NCBI GenBank assembly: GCA_963575745.1
Contig: CAUYUJ010009413.1
Coordinates: forward strand, 174,001-238,000
Reading direction: 5' to 3'
DNA length: 64,000 bases
Source: Prorocentrum cordatum
Lineage: Eukaryota > Sar > Dinophyceae > Prorocentrales > Prorocentraceae
How positions within the stretch are numbered: the first letter of the stretch is position 1; each line of letters opens with the position of its first letter. Made by a program: the position numbers and the translations under genes. Of the stretch, positions 31,445-41,078 are shown one piece after another. The notes under the pieces were generated by a model. It was not told the DNA's origin, did no database searches, and saw only the letters and a list, made by a program, of their open reading frames with translations.

Positions 31445-31783
31445 TCCTGGAGGCCTCGCGCGGCGCGCAAAGTGTTACATCTTCTAACCCGCACGTCCGC
31501 CCCCGTCGGACGTGGGACGACGCTCGCGCGGTGATGCTCCGACGTAGGTCCGATGTAAGTCCGATTGGCATCCAACGTAAATCCAACGCAAAGTGTCACA
31601 TCTTCTAATCCGCACGTCCGCCCCCGTCGGACGTGGGACGACGTTCGCGCGGTGATGCTCCGACGTAGGTCCGATGGAAGTCCGATTGGCGTCCAGCGGA
31701 AATCCAACGCCACCCGAAGTGCAGCCGGCGTGCCTCTCCGAGGACAACTGGGCCTCGAGTCGCCGCGCGGGGCCTCTCCAGGA
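31445..31783. mobile_element. TIR element family I, copy 2, with internal tandem duplication
   Basis: Ends TCCTGGAGGCCTCGCGCGGC and the imperfect inverse GCCGCGCGGGGCCTCTCCAG then GA. The interior (GCACGTCCGCCCCCGTCGGA and TCCGACGTAGGTCCGATG) is present twice (about 31488 and 31610); the copy at 23078 has it once. It lies immediately upstream of the LINE. Confidence 0.82.
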
Positions 31784-31784
31784 C

Positions 31785-31893
31785 CCCCTCCTCCTCCTCC
31801 TCCTCCTCCTCCTCCTCCCCCACCCCCTCCCCCTCCCCCTCCTCCTCCTCCTCCTCCTCCTCCTCCTCCTCCTCCTCCTCCTCCTCCTCCTCC
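31785..31893. repeat. (CCT)n microsatellite upstream of the LINE
   Basis: About 110 bp of CTC repeats between the family I element and the LINE 5' region. The long frame running through it is an artefact. Confidence 0.95.
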
Positions 31894-32165
31894 TAGGCGT
31901 GGGCTTGAGGCACGGGAGGCCTTTCCCCGTGTCGCGTTTTGCCTGCGCCCAGCCCCGTGCCCGCGGCCCCGTGCGCGCGATAGGCAGGGGCGCTCTGGTT
32001 GCCTCGCGTCTGCCCAGGAGCGGACTGAGCGAGGCAAGGACGACAGCGAGGTCCAGGTCACCTGCGTGGCATCGACGCCAGCGACGGTTACGACAGACTG
32101 CGCGACACTTGTTGCGCCTGGATCGTGCGCGTCATCTTCTATCACAACACCACGGCTCCCAGTTC

Positions 32166-33068
32166 ATGGGAGGCGGCAAAGGGGGCCGTGGATCGCAGCG
32201 GGATGACCCGCGTGAGCCGCGCTGGTCGTGTACTGCTACTCGTCAGTGTGGCTATGCTCGTAACTTCGCCACATCGGCACGGTGCTACATGTGCGGCAGG
32301 GACAAGTCGGGTCAGCCAGACCCCGCAGGACCTCCAGACCGCACACGGCGCCGACCGTCGAGGCCACCGTCTTCTGGGCGGGGCAAGGACAAGGCCCGCG
32401 ATGACAGAGAGAAGGAGGCCTCAGAAGACCCATCGGCATCTGAGGCAGTCACTCGAGCACGCAAGGCAGTGGCAGCTTTGCGTCGTCTGGGCCTTGATGA
32501 TAGCAGTGGCTTGGTGGTCGCTGCACGCAAGGAGCTCCAGGCCGCCGAGGCCACGGAGCGGTCACAACGAACGCCTGACGATCTTCTCCGCCGAGCTCTG
32601 GATCGACAGGCTGCAAAGACTCGGGAGGTTACCGCGTTACAGAGTGAGGTGGACAAGCTCAAAGCAGAGTATGACACCAAAGCAGCCGAGTTGCAGACTG
32701 CGACGGCGGATCTGGCGACGATTCACTCAGAGGTTACCACGGCACGTGCTGCAGTACTGGCTACAGGGCGTTCAGCTCCAGATGAAGGTGGTGATCGGAA
32801 CGTGTCGGGCGCTCTCGAGCGCTTGGAGCAGATTGTGCAGGCAGCGCCTTCTACCACGCCCGAGAACCTTGGAGCGCTCTGCGCATCGCTCAGCACACAT
32901 GTCACCCAATTGCAGACGGCCTTGGCACAGCACCGACGGGCTCATGCGCCGCCCGCTTTGGCCTCTGGTTCTTGTATTCCAGCTACACATCCATGGGACG
33001 AGCTCCTGGCCGCACACGACGATGCTGCTGGGACTGATGAGTCCGACATGGACGACGACGCTGGGTAA
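32166..33068 (+). CDS. LINE ORF1: zinc-finger and coiled-coil protein
   Basis: 300 codons from the first ATG after the repeat-driven upstream frame; this start is chosen because sequence before it is low-complexity. Residues 20-43 (W20, C22, C28, N33, C40, C43) form a W-x-C..C..N..C-x-x-C pattern like RanBP2-type zinc fingers, with slightly wide spacing. A charged Arg/Lys/Asp stretch follows (about 50-90). Residues about 135-200 look like a coiled coil (TALQSEVDKLKAEYDTKAAE). The C-terminus is acidic (DESDMDDD). By analogy with other LINE ORF1 proteins it should bind RNA and multimerise; that is inference. Its stop is 19 bases before the ATG proposed for ORF2, so reinitiation or coupling is possible. 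Confidence 0.75.
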   Translation: MGGGKGGRGSQRDDPREPRWSCTATRQCGYARNFATSARCYMCGRDKSGQPDPAGPPDRTRRRPSRPPSSGRGKDKARDDREKEASEDPSASEAVTRARKAVAALRRLGLDDSSGLVVAARKELQAAEATERSQRTPDDLLRRALDRQAAKTREVTALQSEVDKLKAEYDTKAAELQTATADLATIHSEVTTARAAVLATGRSAPDEGGDRNVSGALERLEQIVQAAPSTTPENLGALCASLSTHVTQLQTALAQHRRAHAPPALASGSCIPATHPWDELLAAHDDAAGTDESDMDDDAG

Positions 33069-33087
33069 CGACGTACAGTTTTTCGAC

Positions 33088-36000
33088 ATGCCTCGGTTGT
33101 TCAGCGACGGTGCTATCAGGCCTTTCGACCCAGGTCGAGATGACTATGAGCTACTGCATGCTGACCAGCCTTCATTACTTTCTCCGTGTGATGCACTGTC
33201 GGGTGACCCTAGGATCTCGGCTTCAGCATCGACTAATACAGGCACTACTAGTTTGCCATCGCTCGGTGATACGCACTGCTCAGCCGTGCAGAAGGGACTT
33301 GGCAGCGCCAGAGGGTACCGACCTGCGGTCCAATTGGGGCCGTATGGTACGCACTGCTCAGCGTTGCCCACCCAGCCTGCGGCCAGAGGGTACCGACCAC
33401 CGAGCAATGATGATGGCTCTGCAGCTGTGCAGGTTGCTGTTACGAAGAGTGGCGAGAGGCTATCTTCAATGACTTGGTCCAGCGATCAGCCAGCTCACCG
33501 TCAGCGGCGAGGTCTTCGTGGTTCGCGACGCAAGTCGCTGATGATGGTTAGTTTCAACAGTTCAGGATGGCCCCAGGCCAAGGATCTTCTGGACAACATG
33601 CGGCATATATCTATTGTTGCCGTGCAGGAGCTGCACCTCCATGGGAATGGACGGCTACAAGCCGAAGAGTGGTGTGTGCGGCAAGGATGGCAACCTTTCA
33701 TCTCGGATGCAATTGTTTCGGAGTCAGACAAGCCACGTGCAGGCGTTGGGCTCTTTGTGCGCAGCAACATCGGGGTGGTCAAGCTTTCGGCCTGCCTTCG
33801 TGATCATGTTGTTGTACCTGGTTTCAGTGTGGCCGTTCTGGTTCGTGCTGGACCACGTGGAGGCTTCGCCGTGGCCTCCTCTTATCTGGAGCAGGGCTTG
33901 AAGCTGGGCGGAGCGAATACGTCTCGCATCTCACGCCTAGGCTCATGCCTTCGATACTACGGGCTCCCCTTTGTCGTGGCAGGTGACTGGAATGTTAAGC
34001 CAGAAGTTCTCGACCAGTCGTACATCACCACGAAGCTAGATGCGAGGGTGGTTGCCACGGCTGAAGGCACTTGTCGGGATCCAGGTTCTGGCAATTATTC
34101 CAAGATTGATTTCTGGCTGGCGAGCGACACGTTGGCGGCGGCGATGGGTACTCCGACTATATGTGGAGGCTACCCTGCGCGTGTGCACTATCCAATCCAG
34201 GTTTCTCTTGGGCCTCGTCCTCGCGCTCAGAAAGTTCGCCGTTTGCTCGGGCCCCAACTTCTCCCGGTGCACCCTGTCGTGACGCCCGACACGGACGACG
34301 ACGACGAGGATGGAGAGGTGGCCTATGCTGATCGTGGCCTACCAGATGTAGAATGGCCACAGCTAATGCGTAGTGACGCAAGTTTAGGTTTCGGTGACGC
34401 TGCAGGTCACGCCCAACGCTTGGACGGGCTTGCTGCAGATTTGTACAAGGGAGTGGAGGCTGAGTTGCTCCCACTCTTTGACACAGGCGGGCAGCCTAGC
34501 AAGTTTTCGGGCCGCGCGGAGGGCCCACGGTATGCGTACAGCACTGCAGGAGGCGCTTTGGCACGGCAGCAGCCTAGTGGCACACGCTTATCACGTGCAC
34601 TACGTACATTACAGCAGCGCATTCATGATCTGCGTCACGCATACCAGTGCAATAACACTATATTATGCACACGTATTTGGGCGCACTTAGTCGATTTTAT
34701 GGGTGGGCATGGGAAGGATGGTAGACTTCGCATGTCGATGCCTAAGTACCTAGTGAACGACCTTGTGCATATCATCACGTGTATATCGGCACAGCCACCT
34801 GTGTATTATTGCAACATGCTGCAGTTCCTTGGTGACTTCTGCGGTCGAGCTGCTGAGACTGAAGAGCGCAGACTTGGGTCTGCCAGATCTAAGGCTTTTT
34901 CATCCTGGCTGAAGAAGGCGTTGCGCGGCAAGTCAGGTCCCGTCCACCGCTGGACCAAGCCGCGCGGGTGGCAGCTCGCTGAAGTTGAAACTGAGTTAGG
35001 CCCTAGCAGCTTTCCTGATGATATTGCCACGGCCCAGAGGGCCGCTTGGGGGTCGATCTGGGCTGGAGTTGATCATGAGCCTGACCATTGTGCGGCTAGT
35101 GTCCAGGACAGTTCTGGCGATGATCACCTTGGGGATTTGCAAGAGCTGCTTGCGAAGGGCCCTCGACTGCCGCCTTTGAGGATCGGTGAACTTCGTCGAG
35201 CTGCCAAACAGTTCTCAGGAGGGACAGCGGTCGGAGCTGATGTTTTTCGACCTCGGCATTGGGCACTTGCGTCAAATGGTGCTCTGGCAGTTTTGGGCTA
35301 TTTATTCCACCTTTGTGAATCGTGGGGCCAGTGGCCTGCCCTAATCAAGAATGTGCACATCGTCCTCCTGATTAAGCCGTCTGGGGGATATCGTCCAATT
35401 GCCTTACTTCCGTCTATCTATCGCATCTGGGGCAAGGCGCGTCTCAATTGGGTTCGGTCTTGGGCTAGCTCGTTGAATCGGGGCTTCCTGGCGCTTGGGG
35501 CCCAGAAGAGCACGACGGACGTTGCCGCAAGATTGTTGGTCCAAGCTGAATCTACCTCTATCGAGGTGGCGGACTCCCCCATCACGGTGCATGCGATTAT
35601 AGATATTGAAAAGTGCTTTGACCGTGTGCCGTGGAGACGGCTACTTGGATCGGCGGTGCAGCATGGCTTTCCTCCTACCCTCATGGTGCTTGCTGTGCGC
35701 ATGTATGCGTCCGCTCGTCGCCTCTCATGGGATGCGTGTTTCTCGGCCCCTGTATGGGCTACGCGGGGAATATTGTCTGGGTGTCCTCTGGCGATGTTCT
35801 GTTTGCAATGTGTGATGCTTACGCCTTTTGATTCGTTGTCTGGGCACACCCAGCACATCGACAGGTCGATCGACATTTACGCCGACGATATCACGATTGC
35901 CATTGTTGGTACTGCCTATGCTATTGTTGATGCTGCTTGCTCCCTCCTCACCATCCTTGTGGACATGCTGCACGCCGTAGGTCTGCCGCCTGCGCGCCAC

Positions 36001-38157
36001 AAGATGACGCTCACATGCAGTTCTCCCGCCATTGGCATGAAGATTGCCAAACGCTTGGCATGGCGCGGGTTTTGCTATCAGTCCGCTCTGGAAGTTCTGG
36101 GAATCGAGGTAAATGCAGGCCGGCCTATTCGGCATCGTAGGCTTCGTGAACGCATTCACAATACTCGTAAGCGTCAACCTCGGCTTCGACGGATTCAAAA
36201 AGCTGGGTCCCTGGCCGCTCGTTTCGCTAAGCAGGCCCTTCCGTCGGCCATGCAGTATGGAGTTGGGGTCCATGGGGCTCCGCCGCAGCTCGTCGAGGCC
36301 ATGAGGGGGATTATGCGGGGCACTTGGTACACTCCAGGATCTACTACCTCTGCGTGGCTAACATCGTGCCTCCAGGGCTCTATGTATGAGGACCCCCAAG
36401 TTGCCTGCTGGGTTCAACCAGTTTATCAGTGGGCTTTATTGTTTCGGGATCGTGGTGTTCACCATAGCACCCTGCAGAAGGCTTGGACGCGTCAGGTCTT
36501 CCGTGTCCTCCAAGCGGCGAAGCCTTGGGCTAACGTCGCTGGGCCAGCAGGAGCGATGCTCTTGGCGGTGCAGGCTCTTGGCTGGAGGACGACCTCAGCC
36601 TCTAGTATCGTTACGGATGTTGGAGATTGTTTGGATCTTTTGACAGATGCACCTGTGACGGTGCGTGACCTCGCTCGTGCTGCTGCCGTCCGCCGTATGT
36701 GGGAAGCATGGAGTTTGAGGTCAAACCCTGCTGATGATAATATGGACCCCAAGGAGCCCCTCGGATATTGGATGGAGCCCATTCTGGGACTCTTGAAGGA
36801 TCGTCCGCATGACCCCGATGAGGACCCTGAACCTGACCCTGAAGGCCCTTGGAAGCTTACTGTGTCTGAGGATGGGCTCTTGAGGGCCTTGGTGGGAGGG
36901 GGACTTTGGTCCCCGCATCGACTTTATCGGCATGGATACGCTCGCACATCTTGCTGCCCTGCGTGTGATTGTGAAGTATGCACCTCATATCATATTTCTT
37001 GGGAGTGTGTCGGACGTGCAGCACAGCAGCGGGCGGCAATGCGTAGTGTTGATTGTCGGGGCCTGCCGCCACGCTCGCCTGGCTCCTGGTTCTGGACAAG
37101 AGGCATGGCACCTCGGTCATGTTTTCCGCCAGTGCCTCCACGAGATGATAGTGGACGCTGGCACATTCAATACGGGTCCCTTGACAATGTCACGGGGGAC
37201 ATCTACACGGACGGTGCGTGCAGAAAAGCATGGTACTGGCCTGAGGCTACGAGAGCGGGATGGGGGTTCGTGAAGTACGTTAGGCGTGACATCCAGCTTC
37301 TTGTGTACGGAGCTCTTCCTGGACCCATTCAGAGCTCACCTAGGTCTGAGTTGTATGCCTTTTTGCAAGTTCTAGTTGTATGCATCTTACCCATACATGT
37401 GCATACCGATTTTTATGGCCTTGTTGAGGGCCTTGTCTTGGGCCATGGTTTCTGCTGTGGCCCCAGGCGGCCAAATACCGACCTCTGGGAGGCTATCTGG
37501 AGAAAGCTTGATGACCTCGGCGGCCTTGGAGAGGCCATTCAAGTTTCGCATGTCAGGGGTCACCAGTCTGGCGACTCCGTAGAGGCACGGTCCAACAGAT
37601 GGGCCGATTTCGCCGCCTGCCGCGGGCGGGACCTCCACTCAGCTAACAAGGCTGCATTCACTTCCATGAGGATAGCCCTCAGGTCTGTGAGGGGTGTGCT
37701 CAAATGGCTTTTGCAGGCTCATTCGTCTCACTTGTCACATGGACGCGTGGCCACTTTTCGGCGCCCTCGGAAGATGAAAGTTCGGTCTAAAGTCAAAGCT
37801 TCCAGGGCGCCTGAAGCTCATCTGAAACACGTTTTTACGCCGGTTCGGGATAAGTTCTGGCGGTGTGATTTTTGCAAGAAGGGGGCCAGATCTGAGGAGA
37901 GGGTGCAGCGTTTCTCCAATTGGGTTTGCCCTGCGCGTGCTGCGTCCAGCCGTGGGCCTAGGGGGACTTCGCTCTCTCCTGGTGGTTTGGGCGCTGGCTC
38001 CGAGCCTCGGGAGGCTCTGCCCCCCCCCGACTCAGGGTCAGCCTGGCAGAGGGGTGCAGCCTATGAGAGCTTCGACCTCGTCAGGCACCGAGGTCGACCT
38101 CTCTGGGCCCCTCCCCTCGACTGCTCGCTGTACCTTGGGTGGTGCGTCCCTGGGTGA
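33088..38157 (+). CDS. LINE ORF2: endonuclease, reverse transcriptase and RNase H
   Basis: 1689 codons from ATG 33088, the first in-frame ATG after the ORF1 stop; the frame is open well upstream, so the start is not certain. Endonuclease/exonuclease/phosphatase fold at about residues 152-372: MVSFNSSGW, VQELHL, VAGDWN (about 299), YSKIDFWLAS, VHYPI. Reverse transcriptase at about 750-1000: GGYRPIALLPSIYRIW, IDIEKCFDRV (D839, D845), ILSGCPLAM, YADD (931-934). Cys/His motif near 1288-1307 (CCPACDCEVC..H..C). RNase H at about 1370-1510 with TDGA (D1375), SELYAF (E1421), HTDF (D1441), GHQ (H1492) and NRWADF (D1507). All catalytic acids are present. Near 38020 the good coding frame moves to the next frame, so this reading ends early. 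Acts by target-primed reverse transcription (family knowledge). Confidence 0.88.
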   Translation: MPRLFSDGAIRPFDPGRDDYELLHADQPSLLSPCDALSGDPRISASASTNTGTTSLPSLGDTHCSAVQKGLGSARGYRPAVQLGPYGTHCSALPTQPAARGYRPPSNDDGSAAVQVAVTKSGERLSSMTWSSDQPAHRQRRGLRGSRRKSLMMVSFNSSGWPQAKDLLDNMRHISIVAVQELHLHGNGRLQAEEWCVRQGWQPFISDAIVSESDKPRAGVGLFVRSNIGVVKLSACLRDHVVVPGFSVAVLVRAGPRGGFAVASSYLEQGLKLGGANTSRISRLGSCLRYYGLPFVVAGDWNVKPEVLDQSYITTKLDARVVATAEGTCRDPGSGNYSKIDFWLASDTLAAAMGTPTICGGYPARVHYPIQVSLGPRPRAQKVRRLLGPQLLPVHPVVTPDTDDDDEDGEVAYADRGLPDVEWPQLMRSDASLGFGDAAGHAQRLDGLAADLYKGVEAELLPLFDTGGQPSKFSGRAEGPRYAYSTAGGALARQQPSGTRLSRALRTLQQRIHDLRHAYQCNNTILCTRIWAHLVDFMGGHGKDGRLRMSMPKYLVNDLVHIITCISAQPPVYYCNMLQFLGDFCGRAAETEERRLGSARSKAFSSWLKKALRGKSGPVHRWTKPRGWQLAEVETELGPSSFPDDIATAQRAAWGSIWAGVDHEPDHCAASVQDSSGDDHLGDLQELLAKGPRLPPLRIGELRRAAKQFSGGTAVGADVFRPRHWALASNGALAVLGYLFHLCESWGQWPALIKNVHIVLLIKPSGGYRPIALLPSIYRIWGKARLNWVRSWASSLNRGFLALGAQKSTTDVAARLLVQAESTSIEVADSPITVHAIIDIEKCFDRVPWRRLLGSAVQHGFPPTLMVLAVRMYASARRLSWDACFSAPVWATRGILSGCPLAMFCLQCVMLTPFDSLSGHTQHIDRSIDIYADDITIAIVGTAYAIVDAACSLLTILVDMLHAVGLPPARHKMTLTCSSPAIGMKIAKRLAWRGFCYQSALEVLGIEVNAGRPIRHRRLRERIHNTRKRQPRLRRIQKAGSLAARFAKQALPSAMQYGVGVHGAPPQLVEAMRGIMRGTWYTPGSTTSAWLTSCLQGSMYEDPQVACWVQPVYQWALLFRDRGVHHSTLQKAWTRQVFRVLQAAKPWANVAGPAGAMLLAVQALGWRTTSASSIVTDVGDCLDLLTDAPVTVRDLARAAAVRRMWEAWSLRSNPADDNMDPKEPLGYWMEPILGLLKDRPHDPDEDPEPDPEGPWKLTVSEDGLLRALVGGGLWSPHRLYRHGYARTSCCPACDCEVCTSYHISWECVGRAAQQRAAMRSVDCRGLPPRSPGSWFWTRGMAPRSCFPPVPPRDDSGRWHIQYGSLDNVTGDIYTDGACRKAWYWPEATRAGWGFVKYVRRDIQLLVYGALPGPIQSSPRSELYAFLQVLVVCILPIHVHTDFYGLVEGLVLGHGFCCGPRRPNTDLWEAIWRKLDDLGGLGEAIQVSHVRGHQSGDSVEARSNRWADFAACRGRDLHSANKAAFTSMRIALRSVRGVLKWLLQAHSSHLSHGRVATFRRPRKMKVRSKVKASRAPEAHLKHVFTPVRDKFWRCDFCKKGARSEERVQRFSNWVCPARAASSRGPRGTSLSPGGLGAGSEPREALPPPDSGSAWQRGAAYESFDLVRHRGRPLWAPPLDCSLYLGWCVPG

Positions 38158-38842
38158 GGGGGTGGAGAGGGCGAAGCGACCCGCCTCCCGCAGCCCCTCG
38201 GTGGGCCGTGTGTCGCGGCAGAGGCTGCTGCGTGAAGACCTCCCTCGGAGACGGTCTGCCTCGCCGCCAGAACGTTCCGTGCGGGCTAGGGTGAGTTTCG
38301 ACCCTGTCGTTTTGAGTCGCACTGTTGATGCGGCTGAGTTGGCACAGGCGGTCCAATCAATTGATCGGTCCTCTCCCTCGCCCGACTCTCGTCCCCTTGT
38401 CGTGAGTCGTCCGAGTCGTCCGAGATTCCTTGACAGGGAAGGACCAGCCTTTGTGCCTGATATGCCTCAATCAAAGCGGCAGCGGCTCCAGCCTAGGGGT
38501 CGCCCGTCGCTGTCGCAGACTACTGTCCCAGCCGCGTTTCTTCCGTTGACGGGTATCGTGCCACCAATCGCTTCTCGCGGTCATAGATGTTGGGTCTCAG
38601 AAGGCCACATTGTCTTATGCATTCGTTGCGGGTTTTACAGCTCGGGCGTGGCCAGTCACCTTCTGTTGGAGTGCTCACCGCCACCTGTCATGAGCGAGCG
38701 AGCCCAGAGGAATCGACGTTTGTTTCTTGACAGGTTTCATCCTGCAGATGAAGGCCGTGTGAACTCACGGCGCATCCCACAACCAAGGCCCCTTAGGGTG
38801 GACGATGCTGAAACCTCCTGGCTGCGTCTCCTAGGGCATTGA
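38029..38842 (+). pseudogene. ORF2 C-terminal tail, displaced one frame at a C9 run
   Basis: After nine consecutive C at 38020-38028 the frame used by ORF2 becomes low quality and stops at 38157, while the next frame stays open to 38842. That frame has a Ser/Arg/Pro-rich linker, then HRCWVSEGHIVLCIRCGFYS, LLLECSPPP and an R-rich end (LFLDRFHPADEG). C-x2-C..C near the terminus is common in LINEs of this kind. The most economical reading is a one-base length change in the homopolymer (real mutation or sequencing error). Programmed frameshifting is possible but less likely. Confidence 0.7.
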
Positions 38843-39299
38843 GTTGTTTTTTTCTTCGGCCCGTCCCAAATCTCCTGGACTCTGGCCGTGGCTCCAGGAT
38901 CGGTCCTGGTGCCCCTTTTAACTCGTTTAGTTTTTGTTGGTGGGGTGGCTGGGTGGTCCGTTGTCGACGTCCGTGAGTCGCGTGCGCGCGCGCCCCTCGC
39001 GCGCGCGCGCGCGCACCTGGTGTACGGCGATTACAGCCAGGACCGCCCACGCCGCCGCCGCCGCCGCCCGTCGTCCGTCGCCTCCTGCCGCGATCCTCTT
39101 GGTGGGCGGGTTGCGTCACTTTGGATGACTGGGGGAGGCCGCTTGCCCCCCCCGCTTTAAGGTGTATGTCGGTGCTCCGCGCGACATTTCCCTATAGCGT
39201 CGTCCTCCTCCTCCTCCTCCTCCTCCTCCTCCTCCTCCTCCTCCCCCTCCCCCTCCTCCTCCTGCTCCTCCTCCTCCTCCCCCTTCCAGGACATTACGA
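38843..39299. other. Presumed LINE 3' region and (CTC)n tract
   Basis: T-rich just after the stop, a GCGCGCGC run at 38998-39015, GCC repeats at 39045-39065 and (CTC)n at 39199-39288. No polyA tail is evident. No gene. Confidence 0.5.
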
Positions 39300-39562
39300 A
39301 TAGCAGGAGGGGAAAACTACACAGACAGAATGAATCGTCGACTCCCAGGAAAGTATGGGAAAATATGGGAAGTGGGGGGAAGAGAAAAACACCGAAAGTA
39401 TGGGAAAGTATGGGGAATCCAGTTATTTGTGTGTATTTATTTGTGTGTCCCAGGGCCCCTTCATGGGAAGTGGGGGGGAGACAAAAACACAGAAAATATT
39501 AGGAAATATGGGGAACCCAGTTATTTGTGTGTATTTACTTGTGTGTCCCATGGCCCCTTCAT
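39300..39562. mobile_element. Family J element with an internal duplication
   Basis: AGCAGGAGGGGAAAACTACA on the left, GAAAATATGGGAAGTGGGGG inside, and two copies of the right half (each ending TTTGTGTGTCCC..GGCCCCTTCAT) at about 39455 and 39562. The left end matches the copy at 54078. Confidence 0.8.
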
Positions 39563-40101
39563 AATTAGGGAGGCAGGAGGGGGAGAGAGAGAGAGAGAGA
39601 GAGAGATAGAGAGAGAGAGGAAAAAGGGGGAGCGCGGCGGTCGCAGTAGCGGCTCAGGCTCCGGGGGAAGAGAGAAGGGTGAGACCAGGCCCGCGTCCGA
39701 GGGAAGAGCGTTGAACACTTTCACGAGCTCAGACTGCCGGACATCCGAGGGGGGTCTCTCTGTTTTGGGTCCAGCGTGCTTTCCCAGGAGCTCTGCGCGG
39801 ACCTCTGCACTATCATGCTCATGCGTGTCTGGGAGAAATTCAAAAGATTCGGATACCGCTGCTCCCCAGACCTCCTCCAGGGTCCGCTCTGGCCAGAATT
39901 CCGGGGCGACTCCGCCGTAGCGACGAGGGCCTCCCAGGAGGCCCAGATAGGCCGAGCCCGCTCGGGGGGTCTCGGTATCGGTACCTCTCCCCTCACTGAC
40001 TTCGGAGGGCACCAGAGCTATAGACCTGCACCGATCCCGGCCCGTCCGATCCGAGGCACGGGATCGATGTAGGTGCATTCTGCCGACGGCAGGGGGCCCT
40101 C
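39563..40101. other. (GA)n microsatellite and unassigned sequence
   Basis: GA repeats at 39580-39622. The rest has no supported gene. Confidence 0.5.
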
Positions 40102-40226
40102 GGCATCGCTCGGGCGTGTGTATTTTTCCTTGGGCGAGGACCATCGAGGAGCATCCTTGATCAATTGGCGAAAAAACCACGCACGAAACCGAAAAAAACA
40201 CAGGGAATGGACGTCCGAGCGATGGC
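40102..40226. mobile_element. TIR element family C, copy 3
   Basis: GGCATCGCTCGGGCGTG on the left, GGACGTCCGAGCGATGGCC on the right, interior as in the 25118 copy. Confidence 0.87.
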
Positions 40227-40548
40227 CCGGGGCGTATACACCGATCCTGGGCCCAGGGTGATCCTGGCCGGGATCGGTGTTGGTGTATTTCTGGTGCCCT
40301 CCTATGACTTCCGCTGAGCCTCTGGACAGGTGCGGCGAGGCTCTTCCGAGCAGGCCGCGCGGGCGCGAGCGCCGACGCCGCTCGGCCCGCTGCGCTGCCT
40401 CGTGGGGCGAGGCCTGTCCGAGCCTCCTGCCCGCGGGGGGTGGGCGGCCCGCGGTGTCCGGGCTGGCGCGTGGCAGAAGGGCGCCGGGCATCGTCGCATG
40501 CCGCTGTTGCCCGCCAGCATTCCAGCAGTGGCGGTCCTGGCGTGCCTC
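40227..40548. other. Unassigned sequence
   Basis: Long frames on both strands but no recognised domain. Confidence 0.4.
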
Positions 40549-40719
40549 TAGTCCTACCAGACACTGTTCTGGGAACCTTTTGTGGCTCCCACGAAATGTT
40601 CTCAGAGCATGTCTGGTTGGGACTCTCTTGTTTTATCCCATCGGGCTCTATGTTCTAAGAACGTTGTTTTTGTTATTCGAGCATTTTTCGGGTTCTGAGA
40701 ACATTTCGTGGTAGGACTA
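40549..40719. mobile_element. TIR element family P
   Basis: Perfect 11-bp ends TAGTCCTACCA/TGGTAGGACTA, plus an 18-bp perfect inner pair (40589-40606 with 40694-40711, CCACGAAATGTTCTCAGA). The left arm has about 30 extra bases relative to the right. Non-coding, 171 bp. Confidence 0.82.
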
Positions 40720-40774
40720 TAGGAATGCCGGGACGGTCGGTCCCTGCTCCAAGCATGTCGGTTGAGGCAGGAAA

Positions 40775-41005
40775 CACTGCGTAAGCACAAACTTTACCGC
40801 TACTGTGCGCTTCCCTCGTTTTCGCTTTCTTGAGGGCCTGGCCATGGAGGCCAACGTCGCGACGGCGGCATTTTCCGCGAAACCCTGGGAGAGGTCCGGG
40901 GAGCAGCTAAGAACTGCAAGCTGGCCCGCGCTGGCCCAAGAATTCCGCGCGGACCTCCGAAATATGAGTTTGTCTCTCTGCAGCTTCTGTTACCCAAGCA
41001 GTGCT
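40775..41005. mobile_element. Family A-like element, worn
   Basis: ACTGCGTAAGCACAAACTTT on the left and CCCAAGAATTCCGCGCGGAC, CTCCGAAATATGAG, AGCAGTGCTTACACA on the right; the outermost words are roughly inverted. Confidence 0.55.
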
Positions 41006-41078
41006 TACACATAGGGCACGTTGCTTGCGTCAAGAACAACTCCAGACGCTTCGCGTATCCCCACCTGTTGGTGCTGCG

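Larger units (their letters stand above)
31894..39298 (+). mobile_element. Non-LTR retrotransposon (LINE), nearly intact
   Basis: A two-ORF element: a presumed 5' untranslated region to 32165, ORF1 32166-33068, ORF2 33088-38157, then an ORF2 tail in the next frame to 38842 and a presumed 3' region to about 39300. The domain order (apurinic-type endonuclease, reverse transcriptase, RNase H) is that of LINEs of the I-like type. Exact ends and target-site duplication could not be fixed. A (CTC)n tract lies at 39199-39288 near the inferred 3' end. Confidence 0.85.

Noticed and set aside
31674-32165. Upstream extension of ORF1 through the CCT microsatellite (poly-Leu)
   Set aside because: Poly-Leu comes from the microsatellite; the ATG at 32166 directly precedes protein-like sequence.
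32125-33087. Upstream extension of the ORF2 frame as part of a 2010-residue protein
   Set aside because: It overlaps ORF1 in another frame, has Arg/Ser/His-rich shadow composition and no domain; the ATG at 33088 fits better.
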